In this document: positions 44,349-53,600 of the stretch, one piece after another | How positions within the stretch are numbered: position 1 is the stretch's first letter | Layout: every line of letters begins with the position of its first letter | From: Pseudoalteromonas rhizosphaerae | GTDB taxonomy: Bacteria > Pseudomonadota > Gammaproteobacteria > Enterobacterales > Alteromonadaceae | Direction: 5' to 3' | NCBI RefSeq assembly: GCF_902498845.1 | Contig: NZ_CABVLM010000017.1 | Location: 1-64,000, forward strand | Length of the DNA stretch: 64,000 nucleotides | Notes under the pieces: model-generated | Databases searched by the model: none | The model's input: only the letters and a program-made list of their open reading frames with translations | Told to the model about the DNA's origin: nothing | Made by a program: the position numbers and the translations under genes

Positions 44349-46129
44349 CAATCCCTATTAAACTGCAGCTCACATAATTTCTGATAAAGTGGATTACTCG
44401 CTAGCAATTGTTGATGAGTACCTGTTGCGATTATCTCTCCGTGCTCCATTACCACTATCATATCAGCATGTTTTACTGTGGCGAGGCGGTGGGCAATGAT
44501 AAGCGTAGTACGGTTTTGCATTAAATGTTCAAGCGCAGCTTGTACATGATGCTCACTTTGCGCATCTAAAGCGCTGGTTGCTTCATCAAGTAACAGTATT
44601 TCTGGGTCTTTTAATATCGCTCTTGCTAATACAATTCGTTGTTTTTGGCCGCCCGATAAGCGCACCCCTTGCTCGCCTAAAAAGCTCTCGTAGCCGTTAG
44701 GTAATTGTGCAATAAATTCATCCGCGTGAGCATGCTTAGCGGCAGCATATACTTGTTCGTCGCTTGCATCTGGGTTGCCATAACGAATGTTATGCATCAC
44801 ATCAGAGCTAAATAAAATCGGGTTTTGTGCCACCATGCCCATGCTGTTTCTGAGTGTATTAAGGGATAGATCTTTGATATTAATATCATGAAACTTAATG
44901 TCGCCACCAGCAGGGTCATAAAAGCGTTGTAGTAATTCAAATAACGTGGTTTTACCAGCACCTGACGGACCAACGATTGCTACTGTTTGGCCTTGTTCAA
45001 TCGTTAATGAAATAGTTTTTAAGGCGCTCACATCAGGACGAGATGGATAATTAAAAGTTACTTTATCAAGACTAATGGCTGGAGCGTTAGAGTTGTTATT
45101 TAATAACTGATCTTGTGGTGCTGTAGGGTTCGTGATCTCACTTTTAACCGCGAGCAGTTCAAGTAACCGCGCCGCAGCGCCCGCTGCACGTTGTAGCTCG
45201 CCATACACCTCCGCAACGGTTGCTACCGACATCGCGACCATAATGGCGTAAAACACAAATGCACCTAACTCACCGCCAGTCATTGTGCCTGCCAGTACAT
45301 CACTGCCACCTACCCAGAGCATCACGCTAATTGCGCTAAAGGTCAAAAATATTACTGCAGCAATTAAAAATGAGCGCTGTTTAATACGGCTTTTCGCAAC
45401 GTTAAAGGCTTTTTCGGTCTCTAGTGCAAAAGCGTGTTGTTCGCGTTGTTCGTGGCTATAGCTTTGCACTACTTTAATATTTTGAATTATTTCTCCCGCA
45501 TAAGTGCTGATATCGGCAATCGCATCTTGGCTGGAGCTGGCAAGTTTGCGTACTTTTTTACCAAAAATCATCATGGGTACTAACACCAGCGGCACACAGG
45601 CAACTACAACTAAAGTGAGTTTTAAGTTAGTAAATAACAACATGGCTAAACCACCGACTAGCATCAGAGCGCTGCGCAGTGCCATTGAAAATGACGAGCC
45701 AATGATTGATTGCAACAAAGTGGTGTCGGTTGTTAAGCGCGACATTAATTCGCCACTGCGGTTTTCTTCAAAGTAACTCGGGTGCAGGGTGACTATGCGA
45801 TCAAATACCGCTTTACGAATATCATTACTGACGCGCTCACCAATCCATGACATTAAATAAAAACGGCTGAATGTTCCTATGGCTAATAAGCTGATCAAGC
45901 CAATTAGCACGATTATGGCTTGTTTTAATTGTTCTTGAGAGCCAGCAATAAAGCCGTGATCAATAACAAATTTAACTCCTTGGCCCAATGATAAATTAAC
46001 CCCGGCAGTAACAAGTAATGCTGCAAGAGCTGCAAAAACCACCCATTTATACGGCTTAATAAACTGAAAAATAGGAATTAAACTACTAAAAGCAGCTTTG
46101 TCTTTTTGCTCGGTTTTACTATTGCTCAT
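44348..46129 (-). CDS. ABC exporter, MsbA/ABCB-type half transporter
   Basis: A 593-residue fused transmembrane-ATPase half transporter. Six membrane helices occupy about 30-320 and the nucleotide-binding domain 355-590, with Walker A GPSGAGKTT, signature LSGGQKQR, Walker B ILLLDEATSALD and switch AHRLAT. It belongs to the lipid/drug exporter group of homodimers; the substrate is not evident. The stop codon touches the heptamer array, so slippage there could alter its 3' untranslated region but not its frame unless the stop is hit. Confidence 0.9.
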   Translation of the reverse strand: MSNSKTEQKDKAAFSSLIPIFQFIKPYKWVVFAALAALLVTAGVNLSLGQGVKFVIDHGFIAGSQEQLKQAIIVLIGLISLLAIGTFSRFYLMSWIGERVSNDIRKAVFDRIVTLHPSYFEENRSGELMSRLTTDTTLLQSIIGSSFSMALRSALMLVGGLAMLLFTNLKLTLVVVACVPLVLVPMMIFGKKVRKLASSSQDAIADISTYAGEIIQNIKVVQSYSHEQREQHAFALETEKAFNVAKSRIKQRSFLIAAVIFLTFSAISVMLWVGGSDVLAGTMTGGELGAFVFYAIMVAMSVATVAEVYGELQRAAGAAARLLELLAVKSEITNPTAPQDQLLNNNSNAPAISLDKVTFNYPSRPDVSALKTISLTIEQGQTVAIVGPSGAGKTTLFELLQRFYDPAGGDIKFHDINIKDLSLNTLRNSMGMVAQNPILFSSDVMHNIRYGNPDASDEQVYAAAKHAHADEFIAQLPNGYESFLGEQGVRLSGGQKQRIVLARAILKDPEILLLDEATSALDAQSEHHVQAALEHLMQNRTTLIIAHRLATVKHADMIVVMEHGEIIATGTHQQLLASNPLYQKLCELQFNRD

Positions 46130-46207
46130 AGTGGATTCTTTTAGATGAATAGGGTATAGATATGGTTACTTAAATCATAATTTCAATAACTAACTAAGGG
46201 ACTAACC

Positions 46208-46606
46208 ATGACAACTGAAAAAGTAACGGGCGAATTTAACGTTAAACTCAATCCTATTGAAGGTTATGCAAAGGGCATTGATGGCGTAAACCTGGGTCGT
46301 ATGTCAATTGATAAAACGTTTACAGGTGGGCTTGATGCAACCAGCACTGGCGAAATGCTCAGTGCCATGACCGCAACTCAAGGCAGTGCCGGTTATGTGG
46401 CAATTGAACAAGTAGTTGGCACACTTGCAGGTCTTAAAGGCAGCTTTGTGCTGCAACATTTCGGCACTATGGATAAAGGCCAAGATTCATTAATTTTAAA
46501 CGTGGTGCCAGATTCTGGCAGTAATGAACTTGCAGGCCTTAGCGGAAAAATGGCAATTCGCATCGAAGCAGGTATACACATTTATGATTTTGAGTATCAA
46601 TTATAA
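46208..46606 (+). CDS. DUF3224 domain protein
   Basis: A 132-residue soluble protein matching the DUF3224 family: G-E-F-NVKLNPIE at the start, a MSAMTATQGSAGYVAIE-type segment in the middle and a GSFVLQHFGTM motif near 82-92. The family adopts an allene-oxide-cyclase-like barrel; its biochemical role is unknown. ATG is preceded by AAGG. It is followed by two small genes on the same strand, spaced 11 and 9 bases, suggesting one operon. Confidence 0.82.
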   Translation: MTTEKVTGEFNVKLNPIEGYAKGIDGVNLGRMSIDKTFTGGLDATSTGEMLSAMTATQGSAGYVAIEQVVGTLAGLKGSFVLQHFGTMDKGQDSLILNVVPDSGSNELAGLSGKMAIRIEAGIHIYDFEYQL

Positions 46607-46617
46607 GCGATACAGCC

Positions 46618-46806
46618 ATGCAGAAAATAATTGAGTTTAAAAAGCAGCGTGGCTTTTTTAGAGGCGGTATTGATATTGACGCACTTAATGAGCGAATTTA
46701 TCAATTAAACCAAGATGGCTGGAAAGTAATAAATGTTAGCGCCTCTGCAGGATTATACGGCCAAGTTTATTCATACATCTTACTTATTGAAAATGAAGAA
46801 CTATAA
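46618..46806 (+). CDS. Small DUF4177-like protein
   Basis: A 62-residue protein with the short beta-alpha-beta pattern of DUF4177 proteins (LNERIYQLNQDGWKVINVSA near 25-44, then VYSYILLIENE). It lies between the DUF3224 and LysE genes with very short gaps, so all three are probably cotranscribed. Function unknown. Confidence 0.7.
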   Translation: MQKIIEFKKQRGFFRGGIDIDALNERIYQLNQDGWKVINVSASAGLYGQVYSYILLIENEEL

Positions 46807-46815
46807 GGAATATAA

Positions 46816-47433
46816 ATGACGTTATCACTGTGGCTAAGCTTAGTCGCCATTTGTATGATGGGTGCAATGTCTCCTGGGCCAAGTTTGGCTGTGGTGTTAA
46901 AACACAGCATTCATGGCAGTATGAAGAACGGCATGTTGGCAGCGCTGAGCCATGGTGTTGGCGTCGGTTTTTATGCTGCAGCATCGTTACTTGGCCTCGG
47001 TGCACTAATGTTGCAATTTCCTACTGTGTATCAAGTGTTAGTTTACTTAGGTGCAGCGTACTTGGCATATTTAGGGGTTAAAATCTTATTAGCCAAACCA
47101 AGTAATAGTGAGTTAAAAGTGGCTCAGCAAAGTGGCAGTGCAAAACAAGCCTTGCAAGACGGCTTTGCTATTGCGTTTCTAAATCCTAAATTAGCGGTAT
47201 TCTTTTTAGCCCTGTTTTCACAGTTTATAGATCCTGCCAATCTCAGTTTTAAGGTCGGTTTGATTATGTGCTTAACGGTTTTTACTATTGATACTGGCTG
47301 GTATCTGATTGTTGCAGCATTGACAGAGCTTTCAAAGAAGCGCTTTGCTTTTACTAAATCATCCCCATGGTTTGATAAAATATTAGCGGTGATTTTTATT
47401 GGTCTAGCAATAAGGGTGGTGCTAATGGTGTAG
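46816..47433 (+). CDS. LysE/RhtB-family amino acid exporter
   Basis: A 205-residue inner-membrane protein with six hydrophobic segments and the family motif MSPGPSLAVVLKHS near 15-28, followed by GMLAALSHGVGVG. The FLNPKLAVFFLALFSQF segment near 117-133 is also typical. The family exports amino acids such as lysine, homoserine or threonine; the substrate cannot be told. AAGGAA lies seven bases before the ATG. Confidence 0.9.
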   Translation: MTLSLWLSLVAICMMGAMSPGPSLAVVLKHSIHGSMKNGMLAALSHGVGVGFYAAASLLGLGALMLQFPTVYQVLVYLGAAYLAYLGVKILLAKPSNSELKVAQQSGSAKQALQDGFAIAFLNPKLAVFFLALFSQFIDPANLSFKVGLIMCLTVFTIDTGWYLIVAALTELSKKRFAFTKSSPWFDKILAVIFIGLAIRVVLMV

Positions 47434-47619
47434 TTTATTAAACTTAACTAATCCTTACTACTTCCCTTTAAAGCTGTTTTTAGCAATTTCTAATTCACCT
47501 GTGTAATAGTGGCTTATGACTGAGTTATTCCGTTAGTCAGTCGATTTATTTCACGTTATCTACATGATCGCAGCACTTCTAAACTAAATTCCTCACCTTG
47601 CTAGCTATTGCCCTTACTG

Positions 47620-47634
47620 CTGCATACGTATTCA
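47620..47634 (+). promoter_or_regulatory. Candidate LacI-type operator upstream of the alpha-glucan operon
   Basis: CTGCATACGTATTCA, identical over 15 bases to the site at 32215-32229 before the GH97 gene. It lies 103 bases upstream of the receptor start, in the 303-bp gene-free stretch 47434-47736, which must also hold the promoter; no further element was recognised there. Confidence 0.65.
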
Positions 47635-47736
47635 TCACACTTATTTTACTTTTTAGTTACACTTTGTTGGTTTTATTTTATCCACAATTTCAAAACAAAC
47701 AGCACACAATTATAAAATCAATAGGGTAGAAAGCTC

Positions 47737-50619
47737 ATGGGGAAATTCAAACTAAGTGCGTTAATGCTCGCAATGTTTGCAACCAGCAGTGTACTAGCTG
47801 CAGTTGAAAGTGACGCGCAAAGTACCGTAAAAAAACCACAACTAGAAGAAGATCTTGAAGTCATTGAAGTGCGTGGCTTTAGTCGTAGTTTAATCCAATC
47901 ACTTAATCAAAAACGCTTTACTGATACGGTATCTGAGCAGTTATCGGCGGATGACTTAGGTGCTTTGCCTGATGTATCTATGGCTGATGCGCTCACTCGG
48001 TTACCGGGGATCTCAGCGGTACGAACCGGCGGGCAAGCGGCAGAAATCAACATTCGCGGTATGTCCGGTGGATTTGTATTTTCAACTTTAAATGGCCGTG
48101 AACAGGTATCAACTAGTGGCAGCCGTAGTATTGAGTTTGACCAATATCCGTCTGAATTGATCAGCTCAGCAGCCGTGTATAAATCACCAAAAGCATCGCT
48201 TATCGAAGGTGGTGTTGCAGGTACGGTAGAACTGCAAACAGCTAGCCCGCTTGATAATGATCAGCAACATAAGTTTGTGGTTAACGCTAGAGGTATGTAC
48301 AACGACCGAGCGTCAGAGGTGAACGATGCCACTGAGTTTGGCGACCGCATTAGTTTTTCCTATCAAGGTAAATATCTTGACGATACTTTAGGTGTCGCAC
48401 TTGGTTATGCACGGTTATTTCAACCCAGCGTAGCAACACAGTTTATTGGCCTTGCCTATAACGATAATAAAGACGTTGATGGTGTTGCAAATGATACCAA
48501 TGGCCCCGAACTTAAACCTGAAAATGAGTATATCAGCGAAGGTTTTGAGCTTCAGCATTTAGGTGGAGAAGAAACCCGTAACGGTTATATGGCGGCGATT
48601 GAATGGGCACCGGTGGATAATTTTAAATTAAAAGGGGACGTGTTTTTATCACGCTTTGACACTGAGTCATTTGCTCGTGGGTTACGAGTGAAATTAGGTG
48701 GCCCAACGGCCACTTATACAAACGCTCAGCTAGAGGGAAATTCAGTAGTTGGTGCCTCTGTTAATCGTACTTCAAAAGGCTACACTCGCGTTGAAATTGT
48801 CAATGATGATAACCAAGACTTTGATGAAGTAGATAGCTACGGTGTTAACGCCGATTGGCAAGTGACAGAACGTTTAAACGTTAATGTTGATGTGTCGCTG
48901 TCACGGGCTAAAAGTAACTTTCGCAATGGCTTATTGTGGGCGTTGGTTGCCGAAGACGCCTCAGCCGAAGAACCTGTGTTAGATAAAAACGTATCAATAA
49001 ACTACCAACTTAATGGTTTAAATTTACCTGATGTAGGCTTTAATCAAGCGGCTGCATTTAGCGATATCGACCGAGTAATGGTTAGTAAATACGGTATTTA
49101 CCCTTATCAAAATGAAGATGAAGTAAGCGCTTATCGCCTTGATTTTAAATACGAGCTGAATAACAGCTGGTTTAGCTCTGTTGAATTTGGCGCGCGTTAT
49201 TCAGATCGCGAATACAGCAATAACCGCTCAGTGTTTGAATACGGTAATGATGGTGATTTTTCAGTGAGTGAGCCGCCACTGCGTTTAACCAATGACATGG
49301 TAAATGTTGTTGACTGGGAAGGTGACTTTAGTTATTTCCCATCATATTTGGCGATTGATTTAGACAAAGCGCTTAATGCTTGGTTTCCTGAAGGCGCACC
49401 AGAGCCAGTTAAAACTTGGGGTAATGCAGATGGGGTAGTTGACTCGCAAGGTTACACCACTAACTATTCGTGGACCATGCTACAAAGTGGCTCAGTATAC
49501 GAAGAAGTACTTTCAGCCTACGCCATGCTTAATATTAATACTGAAATTGGTACTATGCCAGTACTGGGTAATATTGGTATTCGCCGTGTTGATACCGACC
49601 AATCGGCCACTATTTTAGAAAATGTTAATGGTGATTTATCACTCGGTGCACAAAACATTACCGACAGTATCGGCATCATAAATCAAAATTATTTACCTAA
49701 TGTACTTGGCACAACTTATACCAATTATCTGCCATCCCTTAATTTAAACTTTCAGCTAACGGATAACACGCAATTACGCTTTGCGGCGGCTAAAGTAATG
49801 TCGCGTCCACCGATCAATCGCCTAGCTGGGGACGCCAGTGCGCAGGCTGATAAAACCAGCGGCAAAATTAACGGCTCAAGTACCAATAATCCATTCTTAA
49901 AACCATTTTATGCCGACCAATACGATATCTCTTACGAGCATTATTTTGATGAGTCAGATGGTGCGCTAGTGATCGCAGGTTTTTATAAAAACATCGATTC
50001 GTTTATCGATACCATCGCCATTGAAGGGTTTGACTTTAAAGGTAATGGTTTTAACGTCCCTGACTATATAGAAAATCCAGTCAGTGGTGAGCAAGTTGCC
50101 ACAACTAACGGCACTTACACAACGGCGGTAAATAACGCCAATGGCGGTTATATTCGCGGTATTGAACTTGCCTACACGCAAGTATTTTCGTTTTTACCCG
50201 CGCCGTTTGATGGCCTTGGGTTTAACGGTAGCTATTCATACACCGAGAGCGAAGTTGAATCTATCACCAGCTTAGGTGGTGAAACGGTTACACAAGGTTT
50301 ACCTGGTTTGTCTAAAAACGTGTTAAACGGCACTTTATTTTACAGCTTAGATAATTTTGAAACCCGCCTTAATGTGCGTTACCGCTCAGACTTTGTTTCA
50401 GAGCAAGTGGCGATCAATGAGCAAGTGGTTAATTTTGATGCCGAGACCGTGGTCGATTTTCAAACCTCTTATCAATTTACAGACTCATTTGGCATGTTGC
50501 TACAGGTTAATAATCTTACTGATGAACCAACCCAAAGTTACTTTGGCAATGAAAACATCACCGGTACTACCCAGTACTTTGGTCGTCAGGTTTATTTAGG
50601 TTTTACCTATAGCCACTAA
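47737..50619 (+). CDS. TonB-dependent receptor for alpha-glucans (predicted)
   Basis: A 960-residue outer-membrane receptor with signal peptide (cleavage near VLA-AV), a TonB-box-like stretch LEVIEVRGF near 41-49, a plug domain (ALPDVSMADALTRLPGISAV near 73-92, then INIRGM) and a C-terminal barrel ending LGFTYSH. The long N-terminal motif VSEQLSADDLG is typical of the TonB-dependent receptor subgroup of Alteromonadales and Caulobacter used for carbohydrate uptake. It precedes the pullulanase gene by 21 bases in one operon, so the likely ligand is a branched alpha-glucan or its oligosaccharides. Confidence 0.88.
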   Translation: MGKFKLSALMLAMFATSSVLAAVESDAQSTVKKPQLEEDLEVIEVRGFSRSLIQSLNQKRFTDTVSEQLSADDLGALPDVSMADALTRLPGISAVRTGGQAAEINIRGMSGGFVFSTLNGREQVSTSGSRSIEFDQYPSELISSAAVYKSPKASLIEGGVAGTVELQTASPLDNDQQHKFVVNARGMYNDRASEVNDATEFGDRISFSYQGKYLDDTLGVALGYARLFQPSVATQFIGLAYNDNKDVDGVANDTNGPELKPENEYISEGFELQHLGGEETRNGYMAAIEWAPVDNFKLKGDVFLSRFDTESFARGLRVKLGGPTATYTNAQLEGNSVVGASVNRTSKGYTRVEIVNDDNQDFDEVDSYGVNADWQVTERLNVNVDVSLSRAKSNFRNGLLWALVAEDASAEEPVLDKNVSINYQLNGLNLPDVGFNQAAAFSDIDRVMVSKYGIYPYQNEDEVSAYRLDFKYELNNSWFSSVEFGARYSDREYSNNRSVFEYGNDGDFSVSEPPLRLTNDMVNVVDWEGDFSYFPSYLAIDLDKALNAWFPEGAPEPVKTWGNADGVVDSQGYTTNYSWTMLQSGSVYEEVLSAYAMLNINTEIGTMPVLGNIGIRRVDTDQSATILENVNGDLSLGAQNITDSIGIINQNYLPNVLGTTYTNYLPSLNLNFQLTDNTQLRFAAAKVMSRPPINRLAGDASAQADKTSGKINGSSTNNPFLKPFYADQYDISYEHYFDESDGALVIAGFYKNIDSFIDTIAIEGFDFKGNGFNVPDYIENPVSGEQVATTNGTYTTAVNNANGGYIRGIELAYTQVFSFLPAPFDGLGFNGSYSYTESEVESITSLGGETVTQGLPGLSKNVLNGTLFYSLDNFETRLNVRYRSDFVSEQVAINEQVVNFDAETVVDFQTSYQFTDSFGMLLQVNNLTDEPTQSYFGNENITGTTQYFGRQVYLGFTYSH

Positions 50620-50640
50620 TAGCAAATTGGAGCATAAATA

Positions 50641-53600
50641 ATGAATAAAATAACTAAATTGACTCATTTGCTATTAGCAGTGAGCTTAACACTACTGTTT
50701 GGCTGTGGAGGCTCAGGCAGTAGCGATGTAAAAGCAGGCCAAGCCTTATTGACTTGTGATGTACCGCAAGTCCCTAATGCAGCAGGCACTCAATGTGTTG
50801 CTCCTGAGCCTATCTCTTGTGACGCACCGCTGTTTCCAGATGCAAATAATGAAAGCTGTACCAGTGGCTATAACCCCGACTTACCAGACCCAGTGGTATT
50901 CGCCGGGGAAAATGAAGCCGTATTATTTTATAAACGTGATAAGAATGAAGGGTACGAAGGCTATCGTTTACACTCTTGGAATACCGACGGCTGTGATGCT
51001 TACGCGCCGCCGTTTGATGCCACCGATTGGGCTAATGGCCATGAATATAATGGTGTCGATCCAAACTATGGAGCTTATTGGATTGTCACGCTAAAAGACG
51101 GTTATACCGAGTGCGCTAATTTTATTATTCATATTGGCACAGAAGGTTCAGGTAAAGCCCATGGTGATGTGGATTTAACCATGCCACTGATGCAGGACGA
51201 CGAGCGTTTTGTACGTATGAACTTTACCTTTGATGGTGAGCCAACAGTATTTGAATACCCAGTAGAAGCGCTTGGCGAACGCCCGGTTGCAATTGACGGT
51301 GCATCAGCACACTGGATTGATTTAAATACTGTGCTGTATAAGCCAAGCAATGAGCTTACGCAGATTATTAAGCTGCATTCATCAGCTGCTGCCGATTTGG
51401 TTGTTGATGTTGATACTGGCTTAAATGGTGAAACCGTTGAATTAATGGCAACGAGTTTAACCGATGCACAAGCAGCGAAAGTACCGCACTTAACAGATTG
51501 GACTGCCTATCAAGGTAATTGGGATGCCGCTACTGCAAAACAACTTATAAAACAACAGCTCGTTGTAGCGGGCTACGATGCAGAAGGCAAGCTACTTGAA
51601 GCAAGTTTTGTGCAAACCGCCAAAGCCCTTGATGCACTTTACACCCAAGGTGAAAACGACGCAAATGAAGCCATGCTAGGCGTGCATTATAATAACAATG
51701 CAATTGATGTTTCAGTATGGGCACCAACCGCTAGCAATATGATGCTTAATGTATTTGACGCCGATAAAGCACAAGTACATAGCACTGCCATGACGTTAGA
51801 CAGCAATACAGGTATTTGGTCAGTGAGTTTAGACAGCAAATACGACCGTCATTATTACCGCTATGCGTTTGATGTTTACCACCCTACTACTCAAGCGATT
51901 GAAAGTTTATGGAGTACCGATCCTTACTCACTGAATGTATCAAGCAATGGCCTGTATTCGCAGTTGATCAACTTAAATGATGACGATACCAAACCACAAG
52001 GCTGGGATGAGCACAGTGTACCAACAATTACCAACCCGGAAGATGCCATTATCTATGAAGGTCATGTACGTGATTTTAGTATTCGCGATACGTCAGTAAG
52101 CGCAGCAAACCAAGGTAAATATTTAGCATTTACTGAGCTTGAAAGCATCCCTATGCAGCACCTTAAGCAACTAGCTGACAAAGGTTTAACGCATTTTCAC
52201 TTACTCCCTGTAACAGACATTGGCACCATTGAAGAAGATGCGGATAAGCGCGTTGAAATCACTGACACCCTAGGTAAGTTATGTGAGCGAATAGACGATG
52301 CCGCCGATGCTTGTAAAATCGAAAATAAAAACAGCATCATTGCTCATTTAATGCAAAGCTACTTTCCGGGTTCTGATGATGCTCAAGCACTTGCCAGCGC
52401 GATGCGTGATTTAGACGGTTTTAACTGGGGTTACGACCCGCATCACTTTATTGCCCCAGAAGGTTCGTATGCATCAAGCAGTGAAGGGGTTGCCCGAGTT
52501 AAAGAGACACGCGCCATGGTACAGTCACTTCAAGAGATCGGCCTTCGCGTGGTTCTTGATGTGGTATACAACCATACAACGTCATCAGGCATTTGGGAAA
52601 AATCAGTGTTTGATAAACTCGTGCCGGGTTATTACCACAGATACAGTGAAATAACGGGGGATATCGAGCGTTCAACCTGTTGTGAAAACACCGCGACTGA
52701 ACATGTGATGATGGACAAGTTTGTTAGCGATTCACTAGTCATACTTGCTCGTGATTTTGGTTACGACAGCTTTCGCTTTGATGTTATGGGGCACATGCCT
52801 AAATCATCAATTTTAGCAGCGCGTGAAGCGGTGCAAGCTGTTGACCCTGACAACTACTTTTATGGCGAAGGCTGGGATTTTGGTGAAGTCGCTAATAACC
52901 GATTGTTCACTCAAGCTAAGCAAGCTGATATGGCAGGCTCTGAAGTTGGCACATTCAATGACCGCATCCGTGAGGCTGTGCGCGGTGGGGCTATGTTTAG
53001 CAATAACCCGACCGATGGTAATTTAGCAGACCAAGATACTCTGCGTTTATCACTGGCGGGTAATTTACAAAACTATATCCTGAAAGACTTTAAAGGTAAT
53101 TCGGCAAAAGGTAATAGCTTTAGCTGGAATACTCAGCCGACGGCTTATGCTTTAGACCCTGCTGACAGCATTAACTACGTATCAAAGCACGATAACGAAA
53201 CCTTATGGGATCAACTGCAATATAAACATGCAACAAGTATGAGTATTGAGCAACGAGTGCGTGCGCATAATATGGCATTAGCAATTCCATTAGTAAGCCA
53301 AGGTATCCCGTTTATGCAACTTGGGGCTGATTTACTACGCTCAAAATCAATGGATCGTGACAGCTACAATGCAGGGGATTGGTTTAATGCGGTAGATTTA
53401 ACGAAAGAAAATAATAATTGGAATATTGGTTTACCTAATGCTGAGAAAAACCAACAGGAATGGCCTGAAATCATTAAGGTCTCAGGTAATCCACAAGCTG
53501 CTGCACAGCCGCAAGATATAGCTTACGCAGGGGATGTGTTCCAAGAGTTTTTAGCTATTCGTAGTAGCAGCCCATTATTTAGATTAACCACAGAGCAAGA

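Noticed and set aside
44174..44377. A 67-codon frame with a repeating YRLPLTA heptapeptide
   Set aside because: It is only the translation of the 7-bp tandem repeat, which reads the same in any frame; no start signal or conserved part was seen.
46830..47081. Alternative 83-codon frame inside the LysE gene
   Set aside because: It is out of frame with a clear LysE-family protein and shows no conserved motif.
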